Shown in pieces: positions 52,712 through 61,511 of a stretch of 64,000 nt of DNA. A model generated the notes under the pieces. It searched no databases. It was not told the DNA's origin and saw nothing but the letters and a program-made list of their open reading frames with translations. Numbering within the stretch: position 1 is the first letter of the stretch; each line of letters begins with the position of its first letter. Source of the DNA: Mariniphaga sediminis (GTDB lineage Bacteria > Bacteroidota > Bacteroidia > Bacteroidales > Prolixibacteraceae); assembly GCF_003573545.1 (NCBI RefSeq), contig NZ_QWET01000001.1:496001-560000 (forward strand), given 5' to 3'. Made by a program: the position numbers and the translations under genes.

Positions 52712-54172
52712 ATGAAAAACACTAATTTGATGAAACTAAGGACGTTATTGCTGTTGTTTTTAGCTGCATTCGTTTCAGGATGTGGATTATTAGGTCGTGG
52801 CGGTGGTGGTGAAAGCTCCCGTACCACAGGCTGGGAATACAATGCTGAAGAAACTGGTAACATTCCTTATCTTTCAGGATATGAGCAGGAAGCAGGTCCC
52901 GGACTGGTATTTATTCAGGGAGGGACTTTTACAATGGGACGCGTAGAAGAAGATGTTATGTACCAATGGGACAATCATCCCAGAAGGGTTACTGTTGCTT
53001 CTTTTTATATGGACGAGACTGAAGTTTCGAATCAGGATTACCGGGAATATACTTACTGGCTTAGCCGGGTTTATCCGGGTGATCGGAAAAAAATTTATGC
53101 AGCTCTTCCTGATACCACTCTGTGGAGAAGCGAATTGGCTTATAACGAGCCTTACGTAAATAACTATTTCAGGCATCCGGCTTACAGCGATTATCCGGTG
53201 GTAGGAGTTAGCTGGGATCAGGCTAATGCGTACTGCGCATGGCGTACCGATCGTGTAAATGAACAAATATTGGTTGAGCGGGGTATTTTACAGCATGATG
53301 TTTCCCAATCGGGTGAGAATGTTTTTACAACAGACACTTATCTTGCCGGGTTGTACCAGGGAACAGAAGGAGATGATCCACAGGAAAACCCGGATGGAAC
53401 ATCGCGTCGTGTGAGATGGGAAGATGGGTTGATGCTCCCGAGTTACCGGCTTCCCACCGAAGCTGAGTGGGAATATGCAGCTTATGGACTTATTGGTAAT
53501 ACCGATGGGGAATTACTTACTGATCGCCGGATCTATCCCTGGAATGGTGCCTATTTGAGAGAAGATAGAAGGAAAGAGAAAGGTCGGTTGAAGGCAAACT
53601 TTGTGAGGGGACGTGGTGACATGATGGGTATGGCTGGTGCATTGAATGACAATGCTGATATTACTGCTCCGGTATTCTCTTATTCACCAAATGATTACGG
53701 ACTGTATTGTATGTCAGGTAATGTAAATGAATGGGTTTCGGATGTTTACAGACCTTTGTCATTTCTTGATGTGGAAGAATTTCAACCTTTTAGGGGAACC
53801 GTGGTAACAGAATATCGCCGCGATGCAGGTGGTAACCTGGTTCGCGATGAATACGGAAGATTAGTGAAGGATACTGTTGCCGATTACAGGAATTTTAGAG
53901 ATGGCAGTGCTGATTCGCAAATGATTGAAACGGATGATTGGAATGCTGAGCAAGATAGAAGCACTTCCGATATGTATGTTCAGGATGACCGACCCGGTTT
54001 TTTCTCTTCACTCATTAGCGATGAAGTGAGAGTATATAAAGGAGGTTCCTGGAAAGACAGACCATATTGGATGGTGCCCGGAACGAGGAGGTACCTGGAA
54101 CAAACAAAAGCACAAGATGATTTGGGCTTCCGTTGTGCCATGACGCGTGTGGGAAGCCCTGAGGGATTTTAA
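52712..54172 (+). CDS. gldJ: T9SS/gliding lipoprotein GldJ (formylglycine-generating-enzyme-like fold)
   Basis: 486-aa outer-membrane lipoprotein required for the T9SS and gliding apparatus in related species. Lipoprotein signal about 6-25 (KLRTLLLLFLAAFVSGC), then GLLGRGGGGES. The FGE-sulfatase fold covers about 55-480: FIQGGTFTMGRVEEDVMYQW, SFYMDETEVSNQDYREYTYW, YPVVGVSWDQANAYCAW, YRLPTEAEWEYAAYGL, YGLYCMSGNVNEWVSDVYRP and VYKGGSWKDRPYWMVPGTRR. The order porV-porU/gldJ with gldJ divergent matches the arrangement known in Flavobacterium. GldK is the alternative paralogue, but the porU and murF neighbours favour GldJ. A clear terminator follows. Confidence 0.88.
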   Translation: MKNTNLMKLRTLLLLFLAAFVSGCGLLGRGGGGESSRTTGWEYNAEETGNIPYLSGYEQEAGPGLVFIQGGTFTMGRVEEDVMYQWDNHPRRVTVASFYMDETEVSNQDYREYTYWLSRVYPGDRKKIYAALPDTTLWRSELAYNEPYVNNYFRHPAYSDYPVVGVSWDQANAYCAWRTDRVNEQILVERGILQHDVSQSGENVFTTDTYLAGLYQGTEGDDPQENPDGTSRRVRWEDGLMLPSYRLPTEAEWEYAAYGLIGNTDGELLTDRRIYPWNGAYLREDRRKEKGRLKANFVRGRGDMMGMAGALNDNADITAPVFSYSPNDYGLYCMSGNVNEWVSDVYRPLSFLDVEEFQPFRGTVVTEYRRDAGGNLVRDEYGRLVKDTVADYRNFRDGSADSQMIETDDWNAEQDRSTSDMYVQDDRPGFFSSLISDEVRVYKGGSWKDRPYWMVPGTRRYLEQTKAQDDLGFRCAMTRVGSPEGF

Positions 54173-54191
54173 TAAAAGAATGATAATACAT

Positions 54192-54230
54192 AAAGCCTCA
54201 TTTGTTTTCCGAATGAGGTTTTTTTATTTT
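54192..54230 (+). terminator. Intrinsic terminator after gldJ
   Basis: CCTCATT (54196-54202) pairs with AATGAGG (54212-54218) around a 9-base loop, followed by TTTTTTTATTTT. This is the clearest textbook terminator in the window. It separates gldJ from murF. Confidence 0.85.
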
Positions 54231-54235
54231 GTGAA

Positions 54236-55525
54236 ATGACTATCGAACAGATTTACCGGCTTTTTTTATCAAATCCGCGGATAGAAACCGATTCCCGGAA
54301 AATAGGGGGAGGGGATATTTTTTTTGCATTAAAAGGAGAAAAATTCAATGGCAACCAATTTGCTTCCGAAGCGCTGAAAAGAGGTGCTGTGTGCGCCTTT
54401 ATCGATGAGAAGGAGTTTCATCGACCGGGCAAAACAGTTTTGGTGGAGAATGTGTTGAAAACGCTACAGGATTTGGCCCACTTCCACCGGAAGCAGTTGA
54501 ACCTTCCTATTGTGGCTATTACCGGTTCCAATGGGAAAACAACCACCAAAGAACTCATTGCTTCTGTTTTGGCCTCCCGGTATCGTGTTTTTGCAACTGA
54601 GGGTAACCTGAATAATCATATCGGTGTTCCGCTCACTCTTCTTCAGATGGATAAAACGACGGAAATTGGTGTTGTTGAGATGGGGGCCAATCATCCCGGA
54701 GAAATTGGAGAACTCTGTTCTATAGCTGATCCTGATTTTGGAATTATTACAAATATTGGCCGGGCACACCTCGAAGGATTTGGTTCTTTTGAAACCATAA
54801 AAAAAACAAAGGCTGAACTGTTCCATCATCTGAAGAAAAAGAAGGGCATCATTTTTTACAATATCGAAAATCCGGTTCTTACACAACTTGTAGATGATTA
54901 CCCGGGAAGGGTGAGCTTTGGAGAAAAGAATGCTGATTTTATCGGTGAGCCGGTATTGTCCCCTCCTTTCATTCATGCCAGGGTAAATTTCCCTAAAGGG
55001 GCTCTCTACCTCAATACCCAACTTACTGGTCGTTATAATTTTGAAAATGTATTGGCCGCTGCCTGTATTGGCCATTATTTTAAGGTTGACCCATTGGATA
55101 TACAGGCTGCCATAAAAAAATACCATCCGCAGAACAATCGATCTCAGTTGGTTGAAAAAAGGAGGGTAAAAATAATAATGGATGCCTACAATGCCAATCC
55201 AACCAGCATGCAGGCATCCATTGAAAGTTTTGTCTCAGCGTTCCAATCCCACCGGTTTCTAATTCTTGGTGATATGCTCGAACTGGGATGTTATTCCCCG
55301 GCTGAACATACAGCCATTCTTGAGCAAATAAAAAAATACACCTTTGATGCGGTTTTTTTGGTTGGTCCCCTGTTTTCTGAAGCGGCTAAAGATTATCCGT
55401 TTCACACCTTTCCGAATTCAAGTGAACTTTGTCAGTATCTGAGCCAAAATCCAATTAAAAAGGGAACGGTTCTCGTGAAAGGTTCCCGTGGAATTCAACT
55501 CGAAAAGGTGCTTGGTTTTTTTTAG
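54236..55525 (+). CDS. murF: UDP-N-acetylmuramoyl-tripeptide--D-alanyl-D-alanine ligase
   Basis: Mur ligase F, 429 aa, adding D-Ala-D-Ala to the peptidoglycan precursor in the cytoplasm. N-terminal UDP-binding domain about 1-90 (TDSRKIGGGDIFFALKGEKF). ATP loop VAITGSNGKTTTKELIASVL near 94-113, then GNLNNHIGVPLTLLQMDK, the MurF-type VVEMGANHPGEIGELCSIAD, and ITNIGRAHLEGFGSFE. C-terminal domain with NPTSMQASIESF, FLILGDMLELG and TVLVKGSRGIQLEKVL. Starts four bases after the gldJ terminator T-run. The stop overlaps the thioredoxin stop on the other strand by four bases. Confidence 0.96.
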   Translation: MTIEQIYRLFLSNPRIETDSRKIGGGDIFFALKGEKFNGNQFASEALKRGAVCAFIDEKEFHRPGKTVLVENVLKTLQDLAHFHRKQLNLPIVAITGSNGKTTTKELIASVLASRYRVFATEGNLNNHIGVPLTLLQMDKTTEIGVVEMGANHPGEIGELCSIADPDFGIITNIGRAHLEGFGSFETIKKTKAELFHHLKKKKGIIFYNIENPVLTQLVDDYPGRVSFGEKNADFIGEPVLSPPFIHARVNFPKGALYLNTQLTGRYNFENVLAAACIGHYFKVDPLDIQAAIKKYHPQNNRSQLVEKRRVKIIMDAYNANPTSMQASIESFVSAFQSHRFLILGDMLELGCYSPAEHTAILEQIKKYTFDAVFLVGPLFSEAAKDYPFHTFPNSSELCQYLSQNPIKKGTVLVKGSRGIQLEKVLGFF

Positions 55526-55893
55526 TTTGCCAGTGGCTTTTCCACTTTCAGCACATCGTTGATGGCCTTTTCAAATGTATCCTTGGGAAGCGCTCCCATG
55601 GCCATTTGAGGTTGTCCGTCAACCGGTACAAAAAGCAGCGATGGAATACTTTGAATGCCAAACATTCCTGCCAGTTCCTGTTCCTGTTCGGTATCTACTT
55701 TGTAGATTCTGAGCTTGTCGCCATACTCTTTTTGCAACTCTTCCAATACCGGTGCAACCATTTTACACGGACCACACCAGTCGGCATAAAAGTCAATCAT
55801 ACAAGGTACTGAACCTTCGTATTTCCATTCTTTATTTTCTTCCCAGTTGAATACTTTTTCTTTAAAAGTCTCTTTTGTTAAATGTTCTAACAT
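55522..55893 (-). CDS. trxA: Thioredoxin
   Basis: Cytoplasmic disulfide reductase, 123 aa with an N-terminal extension of about 15 residues. Active site FYADWCGPCKMVAPVLEELQ, conserved VDTEQEQELAGMFGIQSIPS with the cis-Pro loop, and LLFVPVDGQPQMAMGAL. No signal peptide. A -7-like box lies 51 bases upstream. Could reduce DsbD encoded earlier in the window, among many partners. Confidence 0.94.
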   Translation of the reverse strand: MLEHLTKETFKEKVFNWEENKEWKYEGSVPCMIDFYADWCGPCKMVAPVLEELQKEYGDKLRIYKVDTEQEQELAGMFGIQSIPSLLFVPVDGQPQMAMGALPKDTFEKAINDVLKVEKPLAN

Positions 55894-55943
55894 ATTTATA
55901 AAATTTAAAGATTTACATATCTAAATTTGTCGATATTATTAGT

Positions 55944-55951
55944 CAAAGATA
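55944..55951 (-). promoter_or_regulatory. Candidate -7 element for trxA
   Basis: Minus-strand TATCTTTG, an exact TAnnTTTG match, lies about 50 bases before the ATG. No -33 TTTG found. Confidence 0.35.
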
Positions 55952-56003
55952 ATACCATTTTATCTGAATGAAAAAATTGAGCCTTTTTTACGGTAAATAA
56001 TTG

Positions 56004-56011
56004 TAATTTTG
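56004..56011 (+). promoter_or_regulatory. Candidate -7 element for the CCA/poly(A) polymerase gene
   Basis: TAATTTTG matches TAnnTTTG exactly, 58 bases before the ATG at 56070. The nearest TTG upstream (55977-55979) is spaced 24 bases, a little too far. Confidence 0.35.
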
Positions 56012-56069
56012 TCACGTTTTTTTCAAAACTGGCAGTAAAAAATTACTTTGAAACCTATTTTGTCAGGAG

Positions 56070-57485
56070 ATGGATAAAGAATTGAATCACAAAATATTTA
56101 AACATATAGCAGAAGTAGCTGGTAAAATTCAGCAGGAAACTTACGTAATTGGCGGATTTGTGCGTGATTTGTATTTAAAACGCCCTTCAAAAGATATTGA
56201 TATTGTAACATTAGGCAGTGGAATAGAGCTGGCTGAAAATGTTGCCAGTACATTGAAACCCCGTCCCAAGGTTACTGTTTTTAAAAATTTTGGTACGGCA
56301 CAGTTTAAATACCGCAACTATGAAGTAGAGTTTGTTGGAGCCAGAAAAGAGTCCTACAGTCATGACTCACGGAAACCGGTTGTAGAAAATGGAACGCTGG
56401 AAGACGATCAGAATCGCCGTGACTTTACCATTAACGCCCTTGCTTTGGGGCTTAACGAGTATAATTTTGGCCAACTTGTGGATCCGTTTAACGGTTTGAA
56501 TGATCTGGAAAATAAAATAATCCGTACTCCGCTCGATCCTTCGATTACATTTTCTGACGATCCGCTCCGGATGATGCGTGCTATCCGTTTTTCCACCCAA
56601 TTGGGATTTGAGATCGAAACGAAAACATTGCAGGCAGTTGCCCGTAACAAGGAGCGTATTAAGATTGTTTCGGCAGAACGTATTGCCGATGAAATAAATA
56701 AAATTATGATGGCGCCTTTACCTTCAGTAGGATTTAAACTGCTCGAGGAGACCGGGCTGCTGGAAATTATTTTCCCTGAGTTGCAAAAAATGAAAGGGAT
56801 TGATGTGGTAAACGGAACTGGTCATAAAGATAATTTCTACCACACGCTGGAGGTGCTTGATCGTATTTCTCCAAACACTGATAATCTTTGGCTGCGCTGG
56901 TCAGCATTACTGCACGATATAGCCAAGCCTGCCACCAAAAAGTTTGTGGATGGTCAGGGTTGGACATTCCATGCGCATAATTTTGTGGGAGCAAAAATGA
57001 TCCCTAAAATCTTTCGCAGGTTGAAACTTCCTTTGAATGAAAAAATGAAGTATGTTCAGAAAATGGTAGTGCTTCACATGCGCCCTATTGTGCTTTCTGA
57101 AGAAGAAGTGACTGACTCGGCGGTACGACGTCTTCTTTTTGAGGCCGGTGACAATATCGATGACCTGATGACCCTTTGCGAGGCTGATATTACTTCTAAA
57201 AATTCCCAGAAGGTAAAACGTTACATGAAGAACTTTAAAATTGTCAGGCGTAAGTTGAAAGAGATCGAGGAGAAGGATGCAGTCCGCAATTTTCAGCCGC
57301 CGGTTTCCGGTGAATTGATTATGGAGGTTTTTGGGATTTCTCCCAGTCGCGAGGTCGGTTTGATTAAAGATGCCATTAAAGATGCTATTCTCGATGGAGA
57401 AATTAGAAACAATTACAAGGAGGCTTATTCTTTCATGTTGAAAAAGGCACATGAGTTGGGGCTGACTCCCAAAGTCAGGGATTGA
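56070..57485 (+). CDS. tRNA CCA-adding/poly(A) polymerase family protein with HD domain
   Basis: 471-aa class II nucleotidyltransferase. Catalytic head: [20 protein letters not shown] (GG motif plus metal-binding DxD near 41-43), [20 protein letters not shown] with the third Asp/Glu position, [11 protein letters not shown] near 114, and [18 protein letters not shown]. The neck/body follows ([20 protein letters not shown]), then an HD domain about 250-400 ([29 protein letters not shown]). In Bacteroidota this gene serves as the CCA tRNA nucleotidyltransferase, adding or repairing the 3' CCA; poly(A) polymerase cannot be excluded by sequence alone. Its 3' end overlaps the opposing EEP gene by 11 bases. 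Confidence 0.92.
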   Translation: MDKELNHKIFKHIAEVAGKIQQETYVIGGFVRDLYLKRPSKDIDIVTLGSGIELAENVASTLKPRPKVTVFKNFGTAQFKYRNYEVEFVGARKESYSHDSRKPVVENGTLEDDQNRRDFTINALALGLNEYNFGQLVDPFNGLNDLENKIIRTPLDPSITFSDDPLRMMRAIRFSTQLGFEIETKTLQAVARNKERIKIVSAERIADEINKIMMAPLPSVGFKLLEETGLLEIIFPELQKMKGIDVVNGTGHKDNFYHTLEVLDRISPNTDNLWLRWSALLHDIAKPATKKFVDGQGWTFHAHNFVGAKMIPKIFRRLKLPLNEKMKYVQKMVVLHMRPIVLSEEEVTDSAVRRLLFEAGDNIDDLMTLCEADITSKNSQKVKRYMKNFKIVRRKLKEIEEKDAVRNFQPPVSGELIMEVFGISPSREVGLIKDAIKDAILDGEIRNNYKEAYSFMLKKAHELGLTPKVRD

Positions 57486-58512
57486 TTTGTAGCTTCAGAA
57501 CGACCGGCAAATGATCGCTAAACCCGCCATGGTAACGAAATCCATAATATGTTCGATGAGGTTTTAACCCTCCGTACCTTTCATCCTGTTCAAGTAAAAA
57601 GGGGAGTTGTACAATCCGGGCCCATTCCGGATGGGTAAACAATTTTTCTTCTTTATTTAGCAACGTACCCGAAACAATTATCTGATCAAATACCGACCAC
57701 TGAGACTGATATTTTAACGTTCCCAACTCTTTTCCTATCCAGGAAAATGAAAGGTTGTACAATTTTGCGGGCTCAACCGAATCAACGGAAGAGGGCAATT
57801 TTCCGGCTTTTAGATAATCTACTACGCTTTCATCAGTTGGTTGATCATTAAAATCGCCCACCAATACAATTTTGGGGTTGCGATACTTTTTCTGTAATAT
57901 TTTTATTTGTTGATGCAGTACTTTGGCGGCCAGGTTTCTTTGGGGCTGGCTTTCTAGCAGACCTGAATACCTTGATGGCCAGTGATTGACAAAAAGGTGC
58001 AGGGTATCGGATTCATTCAAAATCCCTGAAACATAAAGTATTTCCCGGGTTTTGGAAACAGAATCTTTTGTCGTTTTTAACGGAAAATATGTGTATGTCA
58101 GTGGATAAAACGTTTTTTCATCGTAAACAAGCGCAACATCTATTCCTCGTGTATCCGGCGATTCTTTATGAATAATTTTATAAGGGAAAGCGCGTAGTGG
58201 AGTGTCATTTAGTAAGCGTTCAAGCAACTGGCGGTTTTCAATTTCACACAAGGCAATAATTTGTGGTGGCGTCCAGCCCGAGGCGTTTAAGATAACCTTT
58301 GAAAGGTTAATCAGCTTTTTATTCAACCGTTTGTATGTCCAGTGTCTTTCTCCTTCAGGCGTAAACTCTTCGTCCAGGGTTTCCGGATCGTCTTTAACAT
58401 CGAAAAGGTTTTCCGCATTGTAAAAAAGGATGGAGAATGCTTCGGTGTTTTGAGAAAAAGTAAAGGAAGCAAAGAGAAGAGAGACACAAACAAGAAAAAT
58501 CTTATTTTTCAT
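57475..58512 (-). CDS. Exported endonuclease/exonuclease/phosphatase-family protein
   Basis: 345 aa. Signal peptide 1-20 ([17 protein letters not shown]). EEP fold with [20 protein letters not shown] near 26 (metal-binding Asn and Glu), [17 protein letters not shown] (Glu), [57 protein letters not shown] (Asp and Asn), and the terminal [11 protein letters not shown] (catalytic His). Likely a secreted nuclease or phosphodiesterase. The start overlaps the stop of the beta-helix lipoprotein by 11 bases, so the two are translated together. Confidence 0.92.
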   Translation of the reverse strand: MKNKIFLVCVSLLFASFTFSQNTEAFSILFYNAENLFDVKDDPETLDEEFTPEGERHWTYKRLNKKLINLSKVILNASGWTPPQIIALCEIENRQLLERLLNDTPLRAFPYKIIHKESPDTRGIDVALVYDEKTFYPLTYTYFPLKTTKDSVSKTREILYVSGILNESDTLHLFVNHWPSRYSGLLESQPQRNLAAKVLHQQIKILQKKYRNPKIVLVGDFNDQPTDESVVDYLKAGKLPSSVDSVEPAKLYNLSFSWIGKELGTLKYQSQWSVFDQIIVSGTLLNKEEKLFTHPEWARIVQLPFLLEQDERYGGLKPHRTYYGFRYHGGFSDHLPVVLKLQINP

Positions 58513-59953
58513 CTTTTTTTTCTACTCGCTCGAAAGCTCCCAGATCCGGACCATTATCGGCCAGACGGTCGCGGTTGAGGATGTCGTTGGGGAAGAACTT
58601 GGCATATTCAAGACTTCCCTTATCCTTCGCAGCCGAAAGGGTGTCGAGTGCATAGTTGTATTTTTCATAGGGGTCCATAAATAGCGGATCGTAAGTTGAT
58701 CCCTTCCAAACGTTCCTGTAATGTTCTTTGTTGGAAGTATTAAATGTGTCAGGTACCTGAATGATACAATGGTCGAAATAGTAATTGAAAGCTTTCTCGT
58801 CGTTTTTTCCCAGTTCTATTTCCATCCTGTTGTTTCCGTATATAATACAATTTCCGAAAAGGGCTTTTTCCAGATTTCCGGTATGGGTAACTTCCGATCC
58901 ATCAGAGTCTTTTATTATCAGGTTGTTGGAAAGTATTAGCGAAGCAGTTTGTCGTGCGCGGCTTGAGTAGCCTCCCCAATAATTGGCAATTGTTGTATGG
59001 TAAAATTCGTATTCACCTCCCACAAGAAGCGCTGCTGCATAAAAACCGCAATTGGCAATAACATTATTGTAGCCGGAAATTTTGGATTTCATTGCAAACA
59101 GGCCCGCATAAGTCATATTTTCAATTCTTGAATTATTTAACTCCAGGGTGGCAAAACCTTCATGTTCGATGGTTCCAACTTGTAGGCCAATATATGCATT
59201 TTTTATGGTGGCAAAGTTAAATACATTGTTGTGGCTTCCGGAATACAGGATAATCCCGTTCCATTGATCCGGAATGTTTTTGTAAGCTTCCTCAAGCCGG
59301 TCAGACGTAAAAAGGATCGGATTCTGAAAGGTACCTTCGGCTTCAATAGTTCCTTTTATATATAATCCGGCCTCTTTATGAAAATATATTTTTGTTCCGG
59401 GCTCAATGGTGAGCGTAGAAACACTGTCTACATAGGCATTGCCGTAAACCAGATAAGGCTTTTCTGCAGTCCAGGTAGTAGTGCCAATGTTTTCATTTTT
59501 AACCAGCTTAAAATCCTGTCCGTATGCCACTAACTTAATACTTTGGCGGTTTGCGTTGGTTGTAAACTCAATGGAATCCTGCACTACCATCGGAAGATTC
59601 TGTCCATTGGGATCGATGGTTACTTCAACAAAAATAAAGATACTGTCCCTTGCCGGAACTTCTACCTCATACACTTCATTGGCAGGGGTGCCGTTCACAT
59701 TCAGTCTGAAATTGGAAAAATCACCGCCGGCTACCCGGATGCGGGAGATCAGAATATTTTCTTCGTAGGGATTGTAAATTCTCAGATGTTGAGTTGTTGA
59801 ACCAATGGTTGTAAAAATAGTATCGAACATGACGGTGTCGGAGGAAAACTTCAATTGCGCGTCCGGAGAGCTCAAATAGCCCTCATCCTCGCATGAAAAC
59901 AGCGATATAAGCATCACGGCCACAATTAATATTTGAAGCAGATATCTGATCAA
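58502..59953 (-). CDS. Beta-helix repeat lipoprotein of unknown function
   Basis: 483-aa lipoprotein (signal LLQILIVAVMLISLFSC). An N-terminal Ig-like region about 35-150 (DTVMFDTIFTTIGSTTQHLR) leads to a right-handed parallel beta-helix about 170-390 (STLTIEPGTKIYFHKEAGLY, QWNGIILYSGSHNNVFNFAT, NNSRIENMTYAGLFAMKSKI, SLILSNNLIIKDSDGSEV). The end, LADNGPDLGAFERV, is the choice-of-anchor-Q pattern. No ATG is available after the in-frame stop just upstream, so TTG 59953 is the start. Surface display and glycan or nucleic-acid binding are guesses. Paired with the EEP nuclease. Confidence 0.85.
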   Translation of the reverse strand: MIRYLLQILIVAVMLISLFSCEDEGYLSSPDAQLKFSSDTVMFDTIFTTIGSTTQHLRIYNPYEENILISRIRVAGGDFSNFRLNVNGTPANEVYEVEVPARDSIFIFVEVTIDPNGQNLPMVVQDSIEFTTNANRQSIKLVAYGQDFKLVKNENIGTTTWTAEKPYLVYGNAYVDSVSTLTIEPGTKIYFHKEAGLYIKGTIEAEGTFQNPILFTSDRLEEAYKNIPDQWNGIILYSGSHNNVFNFATIKNAYIGLQVGTIEHEGFATLELNNSRIENMTYAGLFAMKSKISGYNNVIANCGFYAAALLVGGEYEFYHTTIANYWGGYSSRARQTASLILSNNLIIKDSDGSEVTHTGNLEKALFGNCIIYGNNRMEIELGKNDEKAFNYYFDHCIIQVPDTFNTSNKEHYRNVWKGSTYDPLFMDPYEKYNYALDTLSAAKDKGSLEYAKFFPNDILNRDRLADNGPDLGAFERVEKKDEK

Positions 59954-60003
59954 TTCCCCAACTTTTTAATGCTACTAACGTTCTTTTCTTAATCTTAGTA
60001 TTG

Positions 60004-60011
60004 CAAATATA
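60004..60011 (-). promoter_or_regulatory. Candidate -7 element for the beta-helix lipoprotein and EEP gene
   Basis: Minus-strand TATATTTG followed by C (plus strand GCAAATATA), an exact match about 51 bases before the TTG start. The same octamer precedes porV and gldJ. Confidence 0.4.
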
Positions 60012-60047
60012 GCAAATCAATTTACAAAATTTAACATTTATTTGCAA

Positions 60048-61511
60048 CTATTCATTGTTTTTTGCATCATTTTTTCGGGAGAAAATCCACAATCCGGTCA
60101 AGGTAATAATTCCGTTGAGTATAAGTAGTTCAAAACCAAATTTATATCCGTGAAAGAGCCACTCTGAGTACTTCGAAATAAAAAAACAACTAACCGGCGA
60201 AATAACAGCGATAAGTGGCACCCATCTGTCTTTTACAATTCTTTTCGAAAACATACCAAATATAAATAACCCGAGAATGGGACCGTAGGTATAACCAGCC
60301 ACGGTAAATACAGCTACCACGACACTTTCATTGCTGATAGCGTGGAAAATCAGGATTACAGTGGCCAGCAGGGCTGAAAAAAGAAGGTGAACAAGTTTTT
60401 TTATACGCTGCCTTTTTTGCTCCTCGTAGCGGTCAATTTTTATAAAATCGATACTGAAAGAGGTTGTCAGGGCAGTAAGAGCAGAATCCGCACTGGAATA
60501 GGCCGCCGCAGTAATGCCCATTAAGAATGCAATTCCTACAGGAAGGCCCAGATGATTAAGTGCAATTAACGGGTACAGATCATCTGTATTTTCAGGAATT
60601 GGAATGCCGGTTTGCCCGGCAAAAACATACAATAAAACACCGAGACACAAAAAGAGGAAAACTGCAATGAGGAAAGAGAAACTGAAGACCAACATGTTTT
60701 TTTGAGCTTCTTTTTTGTTTTTGCAGGTAAGGTTTTTTTGCATCATATCCTGGTCCATTCCTACCATTACAATGGTGATGAACATGCCGGCAAAGAACTG
60801 TTTGAAAAAATTATGGCCGCTGCGCCAGTCCCAGAAAAAAGTTTTTGAGGAAGGTTCTGAGGCAATTCGTTCAACAAGAGTGGGTAAGTCGAAACCCAGG
60901 TTTTGACTAATCGCAATGATGGTAAAAATCACAGCGCTTATCAGAAATAGGGTTTGCAATGTATCCGTCCACACAATCGTTTTTATTCCACCGCGGAAGG
61001 TGTAGACCCAGATAAGGGCAATTGTTACCACTGTAGTTATCGAAAAGGGAATATCAAAGGTATCAAAAAATGCAATTTGTAAGACACCGGCAACAAGGTA
61101 CAACCGGAAGGCAGCCCCAATAAGTTTTGAAATGATAAAGAAAAATGAACCGGTTTTGTAAGACGCATTTCCAAAGCGCTGATCAAGAAAAGAATAGATA
61201 GAAACGAGGTTCAGCCTGTAGTAGAGCGGTAGTAAAAAACCTGCCACTAACCAGTATCCAACAATATTACCCAAAACAAATTGTAAATAGGAAAATGCCG
61301 AGTTGCCTACCTCCCCCGGCACTGAAATAAAAGTAACCCCCGAAAGTGTGGCACCTACCATACCAAAGGCTACGACCAACCAAGGGGATTTGCGGTTAGC
61401 GGTGAAAAAAGTTTGCGTATCGGCACGGCGGGAGGTAAAGAATGAAATACCGACTAAAACAAAAAAATAGCCTAATATCAGACTTAAAACCAAATAAGGA
61501 TTCATAATCAA
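60048..61511 (-). CDS. SSS-family sodium:solute symporter
   Basis: 487-aa inner-membrane Na+-coupled carrier with about 13 hydrophobic segments. Family core: YLVLSLILGYFFVLVGISFF, WLVVAFGMVGATLSGVTFIS, VPGEVGNSAFSYLQFVLGNI, SIYSFLDQRFGNASYKTGSF and GITAAAYSSADSALTALTTS (Na+ site helix). The start overlaps the NamZ stop as ATGA, so the two are translationally coupled. Context suggests uptake of a muramidase product such as MurNAc; this is inference, since the SSS family also carries sugars, amino acids and sialic acid. Confidence 0.93.
   Translation of the reverse strand: MIMNPYLVLSLILGYFFVLVGISFFTSRRADTQTFFTANRKSPWLVVAFGMVGATLSGVTFISVPGEVGNSAFSYLQFVLGNIVGYWLVAGFLLPLYYRLNLVSIYSFLDQRFGNASYKTGSFFFIISKLIGAAFRLYLVAGVLQIAFFDTFDIPFSITTVVTIALIWVYTFRGGIKTIVWTDTLQTLFLISAVIFTIIAISQNLGFDLPTLVERIASEPSSKTFFWDWRSGHNFFKQFFAGMFITIVMVGMDQDMMQKNLTCKNKKEAQKNMLVFSFSFLIAVFLFLCLGVLLYVFAGQTGIPIPENTDDLYPLIALNHLGLPVGIAFLMGITAAAYSSADSALTALTTSFSIDFIKIDRYEEQKRQRIKKLVHLLFSALLATVILIFHAISNESVVVAVFTVAGYTYGPILGLFIFGMFSKRIVKDRWVPLIAVISPVSCFFISKYSEWLFHGYKFGFELLILNGIITLTGLWIFSRKNDAKNNE

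Noticed and set aside
54464-55126. 220-codon antisense frame in murF
   Set aside because: The plus-strand Mur ligase motifs are complete; the antisense peptide has no recognisable features.
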